Origin: Pseudomonas marginalis
GTDB lineage: Bacteria > Pseudomonadota > Gammaproteobacteria > Pseudomonadales > Pseudomonadaceae
DNA length: 64,000 bases
Direction: 5' to 3'
NCBI RefSeq assembly: GCF_900105325.1
Contig: NZ_FNSU01000001.1
Location: 62,001 to 126,000 of the forward strand
The translations under genes were made by a program, and so were the position numbers. Every line of letters begins with the position of its first letter. Within the stretch, counting starts at the first letter, position 1. The notes beneath the pieces were generated by a model that worked only from the letters and a program-made list of their open reading frames with translations, had not been told where the DNA came from and did no database searches. Below are positions 34,562 through 42,928 of this stretch, piece after piece.

Positions 34562-36658
34562 TTACAGGTTGAGGGTCAAGCTTACGGTGAGATTGCGCGG
34601 CTCGCCGGGATTGACCCAGTAATTGCTGTAGGACCGCTCGTAGTACTTTTCATCGAACAAGTTGTTGAGGTTCAGGCCCACGGTGACGTTCTGCGTGGCC
34701 TTGTAATGGGCCAGCAAATCGACGGTGTGGTAGGCGGGCAGTTCAAAGCGGCTGCCGGCTTCACCCGAGCGATCCCCTACATAGGTGAACGCCGCGCCCA
34801 GGTCTGAACCGCGCAGCGCGCCGTCCTGGAATTCATACACCCCCAACAGGCTGCCGCTGCGCTTGGCTACGCCGAGGATGCGGCTGCCCGCAGGAATGGC
34901 TTTATCACCCTTGGTCACTTCGGCATCTATGTAGGCAAAGGCGCCGATCACGCGTACCGCATCGGTCAGTTGTCCTGTCAGTTGCAGGTCGAAGCCCTGG
35001 CTGCGTGCCTTGCCCATGGCGCGGTTGGTATTGGTGGCCGGGTCCAGGGCCAGCACGTTTTCCTTTTCGATATGGAAAGCGGCGAGGGTGGCGCTGAGGC
35101 GGTCGTCGAACAGCTCGCTCTTGATCCCCACCTCATAGCCCACGCCTTCTTCGGGCTTGAAGGTCTTACCGCTGGCGTCCAGGCCGCTGTTGGGCTTGAA
35201 CGAGGTGGAAGCGTTGGCGAATACGCCGACCTCTGGCGTCAGTTGATACAGCAGACCTGCGCGCTGGGTAAGTGCGTCGTGGGTTTGCCGACTCTTGGCG
35301 TGGTTGCGGGTGAAGTCGTCGGTGCTTTGTTCGAAATGCTCGAAGCGCGCGCCGACCATGCCGCGCAGGCGGTCAGTGAAGATGATCTGGTCTTGCAGGT
35401 TCAGCGCCTGGCTTTTGGTCTGTTCGAAGAAGTCGGTGCCGGAGCGTGCGCCATTGGGTTTGGGCTGGCCGTAGACCGGGTTGTAGAGGTCGATGGCGTA
35501 GGGGCTGCCGGCTATGGCGGTGACGCGCTCCTTCTTGCGGTAGTCCTCGTATTCGGTGCCGACCAGCAATTCGTGCTGCCAACTGCCAAGGTCGAACAGG
35601 CCGCGCAGTTCCAGCTGGGTGATGCTGTCGTGCCAGCCCGTGGAGCGTTCGCGGTAACGGCGGTTAAGGGTATGGCCGTCGGTGTTCAGTGCGCGGTTTT
35701 CCGAGGCGTCGCCCCACAGGCTGCCTTGTTTGTAATGGCTGGCCAGGCGCAGTTTCCAGGCGTCGTTGAGATGATGCTCGAGGGTGGCCTGGATGCGGTT
35801 GTTGTGGTTGTCGATAGTGCCGTCGTTGGGTTCGCCGAGGAAGGTGGAGCGCGATACGCCGGGGGCGTCGACGATGCCACGGTCGAAGGTGGAGCTGTGG
35901 CGGACGAATTCGCTCTCCACCAGCAGGGACGTGTCCGGGTCCAGCTGCCAGCTGAATGAGGGCGCGACAAATACACGCTTGCTCTCGACGTGATCGCGGA
36001 AGCTGTTGTTGTCTTCCACCGCCAGGTTGACTCGTGACAGCAGGTTGCCCTCGCTGTCCAGCGGCGTGTTGACGTCCAGGGCGGTGCGATAACGGTCCCA
36101 ACTGCCGGCGCTGGTTTGCAGGGTGGTGAAGGCTTCAGGCTGGGGCTTTTTGGTAACGATATTCACGGTGCCGCCGGGATCACCACGGCCATACAGGCTG
36201 GCGGCCGGGCCCTTGAGCACTTCGATGCGCTCGATATTGGCCGCGTCCGGCGTGCTCGGGTAGCCGCGGTTGGCGCTGAAACCATCCTGGTAGAACTCCG
36301 ACGTGGTGAAGCCGCGCACGCTGTATTCGTAGAGCGTGAGGCCGCCAAAGTTGTTCTGCTTGGACACCCCGCCGGCAAACTCCAGGGCGCGTTCCACGTT
36401 GGTGCTGCCCAGGTCCGTGAGTACCGAGGCGGGAATCACACTGATGGACTGTGGGATATCGCGAAGGGCGGTGTCAGTTTTGGTCGCGCTGGCAGAGCGG
36501 GTGGCGCGGTAGCCGTTGACCGGGCCGGTGGCGGATTCATAGGCGTCGGTGGTGACGCTGATGGTCTCCAGCTCAACGCTGTTGTCTTCGGCAAAGGCGG
36601 GATCCAGCAGCAAACCCAAGGCCAGGCCAGCCAGGGGGGCAAACGTTCGAGACGGCAT
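34562..36658 (-). CDS. TonB-dependent siderophore receptor
   Basis: About 698 residues from ATG 36658. After a signal peptide (LAGLALGLLLDPAFA), a plug domain follows (DIPQSISVIPASVLTDLG; IERIEVLKGPAASLYGRGDPGG; VNIVTKKP) and then a 22-strand barrel ending in aromatic-rich strands (LNNLFDEKYYERSY, LTVSLTLNL). No N-terminal signalling domain, so not a FpvA/FecA-type transducer. The ligand cannot be assigned. A possible Fur site lies upstream. Confidence 0.93.
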   Translation of the reverse strand: MPSRTFAPLAGLALGLLLDPAFAEDNSVELETISVTTDAYESATGPVNGYRATRSASATKTDTALRDIPQSISVIPASVLTDLGSTNVERALEFAGGVSKQNNFGGLTLYEYSVRGFTTSEFYQDGFSANRGYPSTPDAANIERIEVLKGPAASLYGRGDPGGTVNIVTKKPQPEAFTTLQTSAGSWDRYRTALDVNTPLDSEGNLLSRVNLAVEDNNSFRDHVESKRVFVAPSFSWQLDPDTSLLVESEFVRHSSTFDRGIVDAPGVSRSTFLGEPNDGTIDNHNNRIQATLEHHLNDAWKLRLASHYKQGSLWGDASENRALNTDGHTLNRRYRERSTGWHDSITQLELRGLFDLGSWQHELLVGTEYEDYRKKERVTAIAGSPYAIDLYNPVYGQPKPNGARSGTDFFEQTKSQALNLQDQIIFTDRLRGMVGARFEHFEQSTDDFTRNHAKSRQTHDALTQRAGLLYQLTPEVGVFANASTSFKPNSGLDASGKTFKPEEGVGYEVGIKSELFDDRLSATLAAFHIEKENVLALDPATNTNRAMGKARSQGFDLQLTGQLTDAVRVIGAFAYIDAEVTKGDKAIPAGSRILGVAKRSGSLLGVYEFQDGALRGSDLGAAFTYVGDRSGEAGSRFELPAYHTVDLLAHYKATQNVTVGLNLNNLFDEKYYERSYSNYWVNPGEPRNLTVSLTLNL

Positions 36659-36697
36659 GATAGAGCGTTCCAATGGCAACATTGAAACAATATAACA

Positions 36698-36716
36698 TGT
36701 CTAATGAGAATGCTTT
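36698..36716 (-). promoter_or_regulatory. Possible Fur box before the TonB receptor
   Basis: A/T-rich stretch containing TAATGAGAATGC, partly matching the GATAATGATTATC-style Fur consensus, 40-58 bases before the receptor start. The match is imperfect; the call leans on the gene type. Confidence 0.45.
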
Positions 36717-36770
36717 TGCTTTGAAATATATGCTTACAGGTACCCGCGAACGGGTACCTGTGGAGGCGGT

Positions 36771-37925
36771 TTATTCCTCTTCTTTGACCGGCGCAGGCGG
36801 TGGGCGCAAGCCGATCTCCGCCAGCAGCTTGATCTCTTTACCGTTGCGCATCACCTGGATCGCCACCTTGTCGGTCGGCTTGATCCGAGCCACCTGGTTC
36901 ATCGACTTGCGCCCATCACCGGCCGGTTCGCCGTTGATGCTGAGGATCACATCCCCCAGCTGCAGGCCGGCTTTCTGCGCCGGGCCATCGCGGAAAATCC
37001 CGGCGACCACGATGCCAGGGCGCCCGGTCAGGCCAAACGACTCGGCCAGTTCCTTGGTCAACGGCTGTACTTCAATCCCCAGCCAGCCGCGAATTACCTG
37101 GCCGTGCTCGATGATCGACTTCATCACTTCCATCGCCAGCTTTACCGGGATCGCAAAGCCGATGCCCTGGGAGCCGCCGGACTTGGAGAAAATCGCCGTG
37201 TTGATGCCAGTCAGGTTGCCATTGGCATCCACCAGTGCGCCGCCGGAGTTGCCCGGGTTGATCGCCGCGTCGGTCTGGATGAAATCTTCGTAGCTGTTAA
37301 GCCCCAGTTGGTTACGCCCGGTGGCGCTGATGATGCCCATGGTCACCGTCTGGCCCACCCCGAACGGGTTGCCGATGGCCAGTGCCACATCACCCACCCG
37401 CAGCCCATCGGAGCGGCCTAGGGTGATGGACGGCAGGTTTTTCAAATCGATCTTCAGGACCGCGAGGTCGGTTTCCGGGTCGCTGCCCACCACACGGGCC
37501 AGGGTTTCGCGGCCGTCACGCAGGGCCACCACAATCTGGTCGGCGCCGGTGGTCACATGGTTATTGGTGAGGATGTAGCCTTCGGGGCTCATGATCACCC
37601 CCGAACCCAGGCTGGACTCCATGCGGCGCTGTTTGGGCCCGTTGTCACCGAAGTAGCGGCGGAACTGCGGGTCTTCAAACAGCGGATGGGCCGGCTTGTT
37701 GATGACCTTGGTGGTGTACAGGTTGACCACCGCGGGAGCGGCGATGACCACCGCGTCCGCGTAAGTCACCGGGCCTTGCACCACCGCGCTGGTCTGCGGT
37801 GCCTGTTGCAGGTTGACATCAAGGCTGGGCAAGCCCACCCACTGGGGATAACGCTGAATAATCAGCATCGCGATCAGCACGCCAGCCAGCAATGGCCATC
37901 CAAAAAAACGCAGTGCCTTGAGCAT
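36771..37925 (-). CDS. algW: Periplasmic serine protease AlgW (DegS-like)
   Basis: 384 residues from ATG 37925. An N-terminal membrane anchor (FFGWPLLAGVLIAMLII), a trypsin-like protease domain with the triad in TNNHV, DLAVLKID and GNSGGAL, and one C-terminal PDZ domain (GLQLGDVILSINGE). In Pseudomonas AlgW cleaves anti-sigma factor MucA when the PDZ domain binds misfolded outer-membrane proteins. Divergent from the NIF3-type gene and near cysD, as in P. aeruginosa. Confidence 0.95.
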   Translation of the reverse strand: MLKALRFFGWPLLAGVLIAMLIIQRYPQWVGLPSLDVNLQQAPQTSAVVQGPVTYADAVVIAAPAVVNLYTTKVINKPAHPLFEDPQFRRYFGDNGPKQRRMESSLGSGVIMSPEGYILTNNHVTTGADQIVVALRDGRETLARVVGSDPETDLAVLKIDLKNLPSITLGRSDGLRVGDVALAIGNPFGVGQTVTMGIISATGRNQLGLNSYEDFIQTDAAINPGNSGGALVDANGNLTGINTAIFSKSGGSQGIGFAIPVKLAMEVMKSIIEHGQVIRGWLGIEVQPLTKELAESFGLTGRPGIVVAGIFRDGPAQKAGLQLGDVILSINGEPAGDGRKSMNQVARIKPTDKVAIQVMRNGKEIKLLAEIGLRPPPAPVKEEE

Positions 37926-38027
37926 CAAGTAAGTCCTGACAGGTTGCAGGGGGCGGGAGAGCGCCCATAATGTCGCGCATTATACGAGGCTGCGAGCGCC
38001 TCGGAACGGGATATTTAGGAGTCTTTT

Positions 38028-38786
38028 ATGGCCGTCCCCCTTACCACTCTCGTCGAGGAAGCGGACCGCTACCTTGGCAGCGCAAAAATTGCCGATTACT
38101 GCCCCAATGGCCTGCAGGTCGAGGGGCGGCCGCAAGTGATGCGCATCGTCAGCGGCGTTACCGCAAGCCTTGCCCTGCTGGACGCGGCCGTCGAAGCCCA
38201 GGCCGATTTGATCCTGGTGCACCACGGTTATTTCTGGAAAGGCGAAAACCCCTGTATCACCGGCATGAAGCAACGCCGCCTGAAAACCCTGCTCAAACAC
38301 GACATCAGCCTGCTGGCCTACCACCTGCCGCTGGACCTGCACCCCGACGTTGGCAATAACGTGCAACTCGCCCGCCAGTTGGACATCACCGTCGAAGGCC
38401 CACTGGACCCGAGCAACCCCAGGATCGTCGGCCTGGTCGGCTCGCTCGCCGAACCGCTGTCGCCCCGCGACTTCGCCCGGCGTGTGCAGGATGTGATGGG
38501 CCGCGAGCCGCTGCTGATCGAAGGCAGCCAGATGATCCGCCGCGTCGGCTGGTGCACCGGCGGTGGCCAGGGTTACATCGACAACGCCATCGCCGCGGGC
38601 GTCGACCTGTTCCTGAGCGGCGAAGCTTCCGAGCAGACCTTTCACAGCGCGCGCGAAAACGACATCAGCTTTATCGCCGCCGGACACCACGCCACTGAGC
38701 GTTACGGTGTACAGGCGCTGGGCGATTACCTGGCGCGGCGCTTTGCCTTGGAGCATCTGTTCATCGATTGCCCCAACCCGATTTGA
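38028..38786 (+). CDS. NIF3-like dinuclear metal centre protein (YbgI family)
   Basis: 252 residues. Metal-ligand motifs are VHHGYFW, GEASEQTFHSAREN and AGHHATERYGV, and the N-terminus shows AKIADYCPNGLQVEG. Members resemble GTP cyclohydrolase I type 2 folds, but the reaction is not settled. Preceded by AGGAGTCTTT. Divergent from algW. Confidence 0.93.
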   Translation: MAVPLTTLVEEADRYLGSAKIADYCPNGLQVEGRPQVMRIVSGVTASLALLDAAVEAQADLILVHHGYFWKGENPCITGMKQRRLKTLLKHDISLLAYHLPLDLHPDVGNNVQLARQLDITVEGPLDPSNPRIVGLVGSLAEPLSPRDFARRVQDVMGREPLLIEGSQMIRRVGWCTGGGQGYIDNAIAAGVDLFLSGEASEQTFHSARENDISFIAAGHHATERYGVQALGDYLARRFALEHLFIDCPNPI

Positions 38787-38922
38787 CTGCCAAACCTTGG
38801 GGCATATTGATATACCGTTTCGATCTAGCTGGTGCCCTGAATAGAAGAAGGTGCTGTGCTAGCATGCCCCGCTCGAACACGGCCCGCTGGCCGTCCATAA
38901 GATCGTTTTTCCGTGAGTAACC

Positions 38923-39840
38923 ATGGTCGACAAACTGACGCATCTGAAACAGCTGGAGGCGGAAAGCATCCACATCATCCGCGAGGTCGCCGCCGAGTTC
39001 GACAACCCGGTGATGCTCTACTCGATCGGTAAAGACTCCGCCGTGATGCTGCACCTGGCGCGCAAGGCCTTCTTCCCGGGCAAGCTGCCGTTCCCGGTGA
39101 TGCACGTCGACACCCGCTGGAAATTCCAGGAGATGTACAAGTTCCGCGACAAAATGGTCGAGGAGCTGGGCCTGGACCTGATCACCCACGTCAACCCGGA
39201 TGGCGTGGCGCAGGGCATCAACCCGTTCACCCACGGCAGCGCCAAGCACACCGACATCATGAAGACCGAAGGTCTCAAGCAGGCCTTGGACAAGCATGGT
39301 TTCGACGCCGCCTTCGGCGGTGCCCGTCGCGATGAAGAGAAATCCCGTGCCAAAGAGCGCGTGTACTCGTTCCGCGACAGCAAGCACCGATGGGACCCGA
39401 AGAACCAGCGCCCGGAGCTGTGGAACGTCTACAACGGCAACGTCAACAAGGGTGAGTCGATCCGTGTGTTCCCGCTGTCCAACTGGACCGAGCTGGACAT
39501 CTGGCAGTACATCTACCTGGAAGGCATCCCGATCGTGCCGCTGTACTTCGCCGCCGAACGCGATGTCATCGAGAAGAACGGCACGTTGATCATGATCGAC
39601 GACGACCGCATCCTCGAGCACTTGTCCGACGAAGACAAAGCCCGAATCGTCAAAAAGAAAGTACGTTTCCGTACCCTTGGCTGCTACCCGTTGACGGGCG
39701 CGGTGGAGTCCGAAGCCGAGACGCTGACGGACATCATTCAGGAAATGCTCCTGACGCGAACTTCCGAGCGCCAGGGCCGTGTCATCGACCACGATGGTGC
39801 CGGCTCGATGGAAGATAAAAAACGTCAAGGCTATTTCTAA
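38923..39840 (+). CDS. cysD: Sulfate adenylyltransferase subunit 2
   Basis: 305 residues. PP-loop SIGKDSAVMLHLARKAF lies near residue 34; FGGARRDEEKSRAKER follows. It makes APS from sulfate and ATP with the GTPase subunit CysN, for cysteine synthesis. Nine bases separate it from cysNC. The 136-base upstream region should hold the CysB-controlled promoter, but I cannot point to a specific site. Confidence 0.98.
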   Translation: MVDKLTHLKQLEAESIHIIREVAAEFDNPVMLYSIGKDSAVMLHLARKAFFPGKLPFPVMHVDTRWKFQEMYKFRDKMVEELGLDLITHVNPDGVAQGINPFTHGSAKHTDIMKTEGLKQALDKHGFDAAFGGARRDEEKSRAKERVYSFRDSKHRWDPKNQRPELWNVYNGNVNKGESIRVFPLSNWTELDIWQYIYLEGIPIVPLYFAAERDVIEKNGTLIMIDDDRILEHLSDEDKARIVKKKVRFRTLGCYPLTGAVESEAETLTDIIQEMLLTRTSERQGRVIDHDGAGSMEDKKRQGYF

Positions 39841-39849
39841 GGGGCTGTC

Positions 39850-41748
39850 ATGTCGCATCAATCTGATTTGATCAGCGAGGACATCCTCGCCTACCTGGGC
39901 CAGCACGAGCGCAAGGAAATGTTGCGCTTCCTGACCTGTGGCAACGTCGACGACGGCAAGAGCACCCTGATCGGGCGCCTGCTGCACGACTCCAAGATGA
40001 TCTACGAAGATCACCTGGAAGCCATCACCCGTGACTCGAAAAAGTCCGGCACCACCGGTGACGACATCGACCTGGCGTTGCTGGTCGACGGCCTGCAGGC
40101 CGAGCGTGAGCAGGGCATCACCATCGATGTCGCCTACCGCTACTTTTCCACCGCCAAGCGCAAATTCATCATCGCCGACACCCCCGGCCATGAGCAGTAC
40201 ACCCGCAACATGGCCACCGGTGCATCCACCTGTGACCTGGCGATCATCCTGATCGACGCGCGCTACGGCGTGCAGACCCAAACCCGTCGCCACAGCTATA
40301 TCGCCTCGTTGCTGGGCATCAAGCACATCGTGATCGCTGTCAACAAGATGGACATCAATGGCTTTGACCAAAGTGTGTTCGAGTCGATCAAGGCCGATTA
40401 CCTGAAGTTCGCCGAGGGCATCGCCTTCAAGCCGAGCACCATGGCATTCGTGCCGATGTCGGCACTCAAGGGCGACAACGTGGTGAACAAGAGCGAGCAC
40501 TCGCCCTGGTACACCGGCCAGTCGCTGATGGAGATCCTCGAGACTGTCGAGATCGCCAACGACCGCAACTACACCGACCTGCGTTTCCCGGTGCAGTACG
40601 TCAACCGTCCGAACCTGAACTTCCGTGGGTTTGCCGGCACCCTGGCCAGCGGCATCGTGCATAAGGGCGACGAAGTCGTGGTGCTGCCGTCAGGCAAGAG
40701 CAGCCGCGTCAAATCCATCGTCACCTTCGAAGGTGAGCTGGAACACGCCGGCCCAGGCCAGGCCGTGACCCTGACCATGGAAGACGAGATCGACATCTCC
40801 CGTGGCGACCTGCTGGTGCATGCCGACAACGTGCCGCAAGTGACCGACGCCTTCGACGCCATGCTGGTGTGGATGGCCGAAGAGCCGATGCTGCCGGGCA
40901 AGAAATACGACATCAAGCGCGCCACCAGCTACGTGCCGGGTTCCATCACCAGCATCGTGCACCGTGTGGACGTGAACACCCTGGCCGAAGGCCCGGCGAG
41001 TTCGCTGCAGTTGAACGAGATCGGCCGGGTCAAGGTCAGCCTCGACGCCGCCATCGCGTTGGATGGCTATGACAGCAACCGCACCACCGGTGCGTTTATC
41101 GTCATTGACCGCCTGACCAACGGCACCGTGGGCGCCGGCATGATCATCGCACCGCCGGTCACCCACGGCAGTGCGGCGCATCACGGCAAGTTGGCCCATG
41201 TCGCCACCGAGGAGCGCGCCCAGCGTTTCGGCCAGCAACCGGCTACCGTGTTGTTCAGCGGCCTGTCAGGCGCGGGCAAGAGCACCTTGGCCTATGCGGT
41301 CGAGCGCAAGCTGTTCGACATGGGCCGTGCGGTGTTCGTGCTGGATGGCCAGAACCTGCGCCACGACCTGAACAAGGGCTTGCCCCAGGACCGTGCCGGA
41401 CGTACCGAAAACTGGCGCCGTGCCGCTCACGTGGCGCGTCAGTTCAACGAAGCCGGCCTGCTGACCCTGGCCGCATTCGTCGCCCCGGATGCCGAAGGCC
41501 GTGAACAGGCCAAGGCGCTGATTGGCAGCGACCGCCTGCTGACCGTGTACGTGCAGGCCTCCCCGCAGGTGTGCGCCGAGCGTGATCCGCAGGGCTTGTA
41601 CGCGGCGGGTGGGGATAACATCCCTGGCGAATCCTTCCCGTACGACGTGCCGTTGAATGCCGACCTGGTAATCGACACCCAGGCCCTGTCACTGGAAGAC
41701 AGCGTCAAGCAAGTGCTGGAGCTGTTGCGCCAGCGCGGCGCGATCTAA
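39850..41748 (+). CDS. cysN: Bifunctional sulfate adenylyltransferase subunit 1/APS kinase
   Basis: 632-residue fusion (CysNC). The N-terminal part is the GTPase subunit: GNVDDGKSTLIGRLL near residue 34, DTPGHEQY, and NKMD. From about residue 465 it is APS kinase: FSGLSGAGKSTLAYAVE, then DGQNLRHDLNKGL. One polypeptide thus couples APS formation to PAPS formation. Fusion is usual in Pseudomonas. A clean terminator follows. Confidence 0.97.
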   Translation: MSHQSDLISEDILAYLGQHERKEMLRFLTCGNVDDGKSTLIGRLLHDSKMIYEDHLEAITRDSKKSGTTGDDIDLALLVDGLQAEREQGITIDVAYRYFSTAKRKFIIADTPGHEQYTRNMATGASTCDLAIILIDARYGVQTQTRRHSYIASLLGIKHIVIAVNKMDINGFDQSVFESIKADYLKFAEGIAFKPSTMAFVPMSALKGDNVVNKSEHSPWYTGQSLMEILETVEIANDRNYTDLRFPVQYVNRPNLNFRGFAGTLASGIVHKGDEVVVLPSGKSSRVKSIVTFEGELEHAGPGQAVTLTMEDEIDISRGDLLVHADNVPQVTDAFDAMLVWMAEEPMLPGKKYDIKRATSYVPGSITSIVHRVDVNTLAEGPASSLQLNEIGRVKVSLDAAIALDGYDSNRTTGAFIVIDRLTNGTVGAGMIIAPPVTHGSAAHHGKLAHVATEERAQRFGQQPATVLFSGLSGAGKSTLAYAVERKLFDMGRAVFVLDGQNLRHDLNKGLPQDRAGRTENWRRAAHVARQFNEAGLLTLAAFVAPDAEGREQAKALIGSDRLLTVYVQASPQVCAERDPQGLYAAGGDNIPGESFPYDVPLNADLVIDTQALSLEDSVKQVLELLRQRGAI

Positions 41749-41761
41749 GCCTCGCGGCCAC

Positions 41762-41800
41762 AAAAAAGCCCGCCACCGAGTGATCGGTGGCGGGCTTTTT
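41762..41800 (+). terminator. Intrinsic terminator of cysD-cysNC
   Basis: Stem AAGCCCGCCACCGA / TCGGTGGCGGGCTT, four-base loop, followed by T5; 14 bases past the stop. Confidence 0.93.
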
Positions 41801-41828
41801 CACATCTTCAAGACCTGGCGCGGTCAAA

Positions 41829-42022
41829 TGTGGGAGGGGGCAAGCCCTAATGCCAGTCAGTTAAGCTTACATCGCCTCCTGTAGGAGCGAGCTTGCTCGC
41901 GAAAAACGTCAACGATAACGCGTGCTTCCTGAATGAGCGCGGCGCCTGTGAGTTTTTTGCGAGCAAGCTCGCTCCTACAAAAAGCCTTAACTGACTGGCA
42001 TTTGGGCAAGCCCCCTCCCACA
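41829..42022. repeat. Nested REP pair: one REPIN inside another
   Basis: Outer arms 41829-41847 and 42004-42022 are inverted REPs of the GGGGGCAAGCCC class; each is followed inward by the inverted 17-base repeat AATGCCAGTCAGTTAAG (left from 41849, right ending near 42002). Inside sits a complete pair of the other class, arms 41880-41903 and 41956-41979, carrying GAGCGAGCTTGCTCGC. It fills the gap between the cysNC terminator and the convergent acyltransferase gene. Confidence 0.9.
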
Positions 42023-42028
42023 GGTTGA

Positions 42029-42928
42029 TCATCGCTTGCTTGGGAATTCGGTGTGAAGCTGATCCAGCAACGCATCCTTGGTTTCCCACAGCTGGTTGAT
42101 CCACCCCTGGAACGCCAGTCGATACTCCCCATCCTGCTCATAATTCCTGCCGATAAACTCTGCCGGAATCTGCACCTCTTCAAACTGCACCACCACGTCC
42201 TGCACCTTCCCGCACAGCAGGTCCCAATACCCAGGACGTCCGCCAGGGTAGTGAATGGTCACATTGACCAGTGATTTCAGCTGTTCCCCCATGGCATCCA
42301 GCACAAACGCGATACCACCCGCCTTGGGCTTGAGCAGGTAGCGAAACGGCGACTTCTGCTGCGCATGCTTGCCCGGTGTAAAACGCGTGCCTTCGGCAAA
42401 GTTGAAAATACCCACGGGGTTGTCGCGAAACTTCGCACAGGTCTTGCGAGTGGTTTCCAGGTCCTTGCCTTTCTTCTCCGGGTGTTTTTCCAGGTAGGCC
42501 TTGGTGTAGCGCTTCATGAAGGGAAAACCCAGTGCCCACCACGCCAGGCCAATCACCGGCACCCAGATCAACTCCTGCTTGAGGAAGAATTTCAGCGGGC
42601 GAATCCGACGATTGAGCACGTATTGCAGGACCATGATGTCGACCCAGCTCTGGTGATTGCTGGTCACCAGGTACGAGTGCTGGTAGTCCAGGCCTTCAAG
42701 GCCTTTAAGGTGCCAACGGGTATGGCGCACCAGGTTCATCCAGCCCTTGTTGTTGGTGACCCAGGCTTCATGGGTGTGGTTCATCAGCCATTCGCTGAAG
42801 CGCTTGGCGAAGGGCAACGCCTTGAACAGCGCCACGATAAACAGGAACGAACACAGCAGGATCGTATTCAGCGCCAACAGCAGCGAAGCGATCACCCCGC
42901 GTACGGCGGCAGGTAGAAAATCCAGCAT
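42029..42928 (-). CDS. Acyltransferase of the PlsC/YihG type
   Basis: 299 residues. An N-terminal membrane segment (GVIASLLLALNTILLCSFLFIVALF), then the acyltransferase motifs NHQSWVD (NHx4D), FFLKQELIWVPVIG and FNFAEGTRFTP. It resembles E. coli YihG and PA0834-like proteins, which transfer acyl chains to lysophospholipids. Substrate not assignable. It ends the pta transcript: pta stop and its ATG abut at 42928/42929. Confidence 0.9.
   Translation of the reverse strand: MLDFLPAAVRGVIASLLLALNTILLCSFLFIVALFKALPFAKRFSEWLMNHTHEAWVTNNKGWMNLVRHTRWHLKGLEGLDYQHSYLVTSNHQSWVDIMVLQYVLNRRIRPLKFFLKQELIWVPVIGLAWWALGFPFMKRYTKAYLEKHPEKKGKDLETTRKTCAKFRDNPVGIFNFAEGTRFTPGKHAQQKSPFRYLLKPKAGGIAFVLDAMGEQLKSLVNVTIHYPGGRPGYWDLLCGKVQDVVVQFEEVQIPAEFIGRNYEQDGEYRLAFQGWINQLWETKDALLDQLHTEFPSKR

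Noticed and set aside
38761..40662. 633-codon open frame antisense to cysD and cysNC
   Set aside because: Shadow of strongly biased codons in well-identified genes on the plus strand; no ribosome site or family features.
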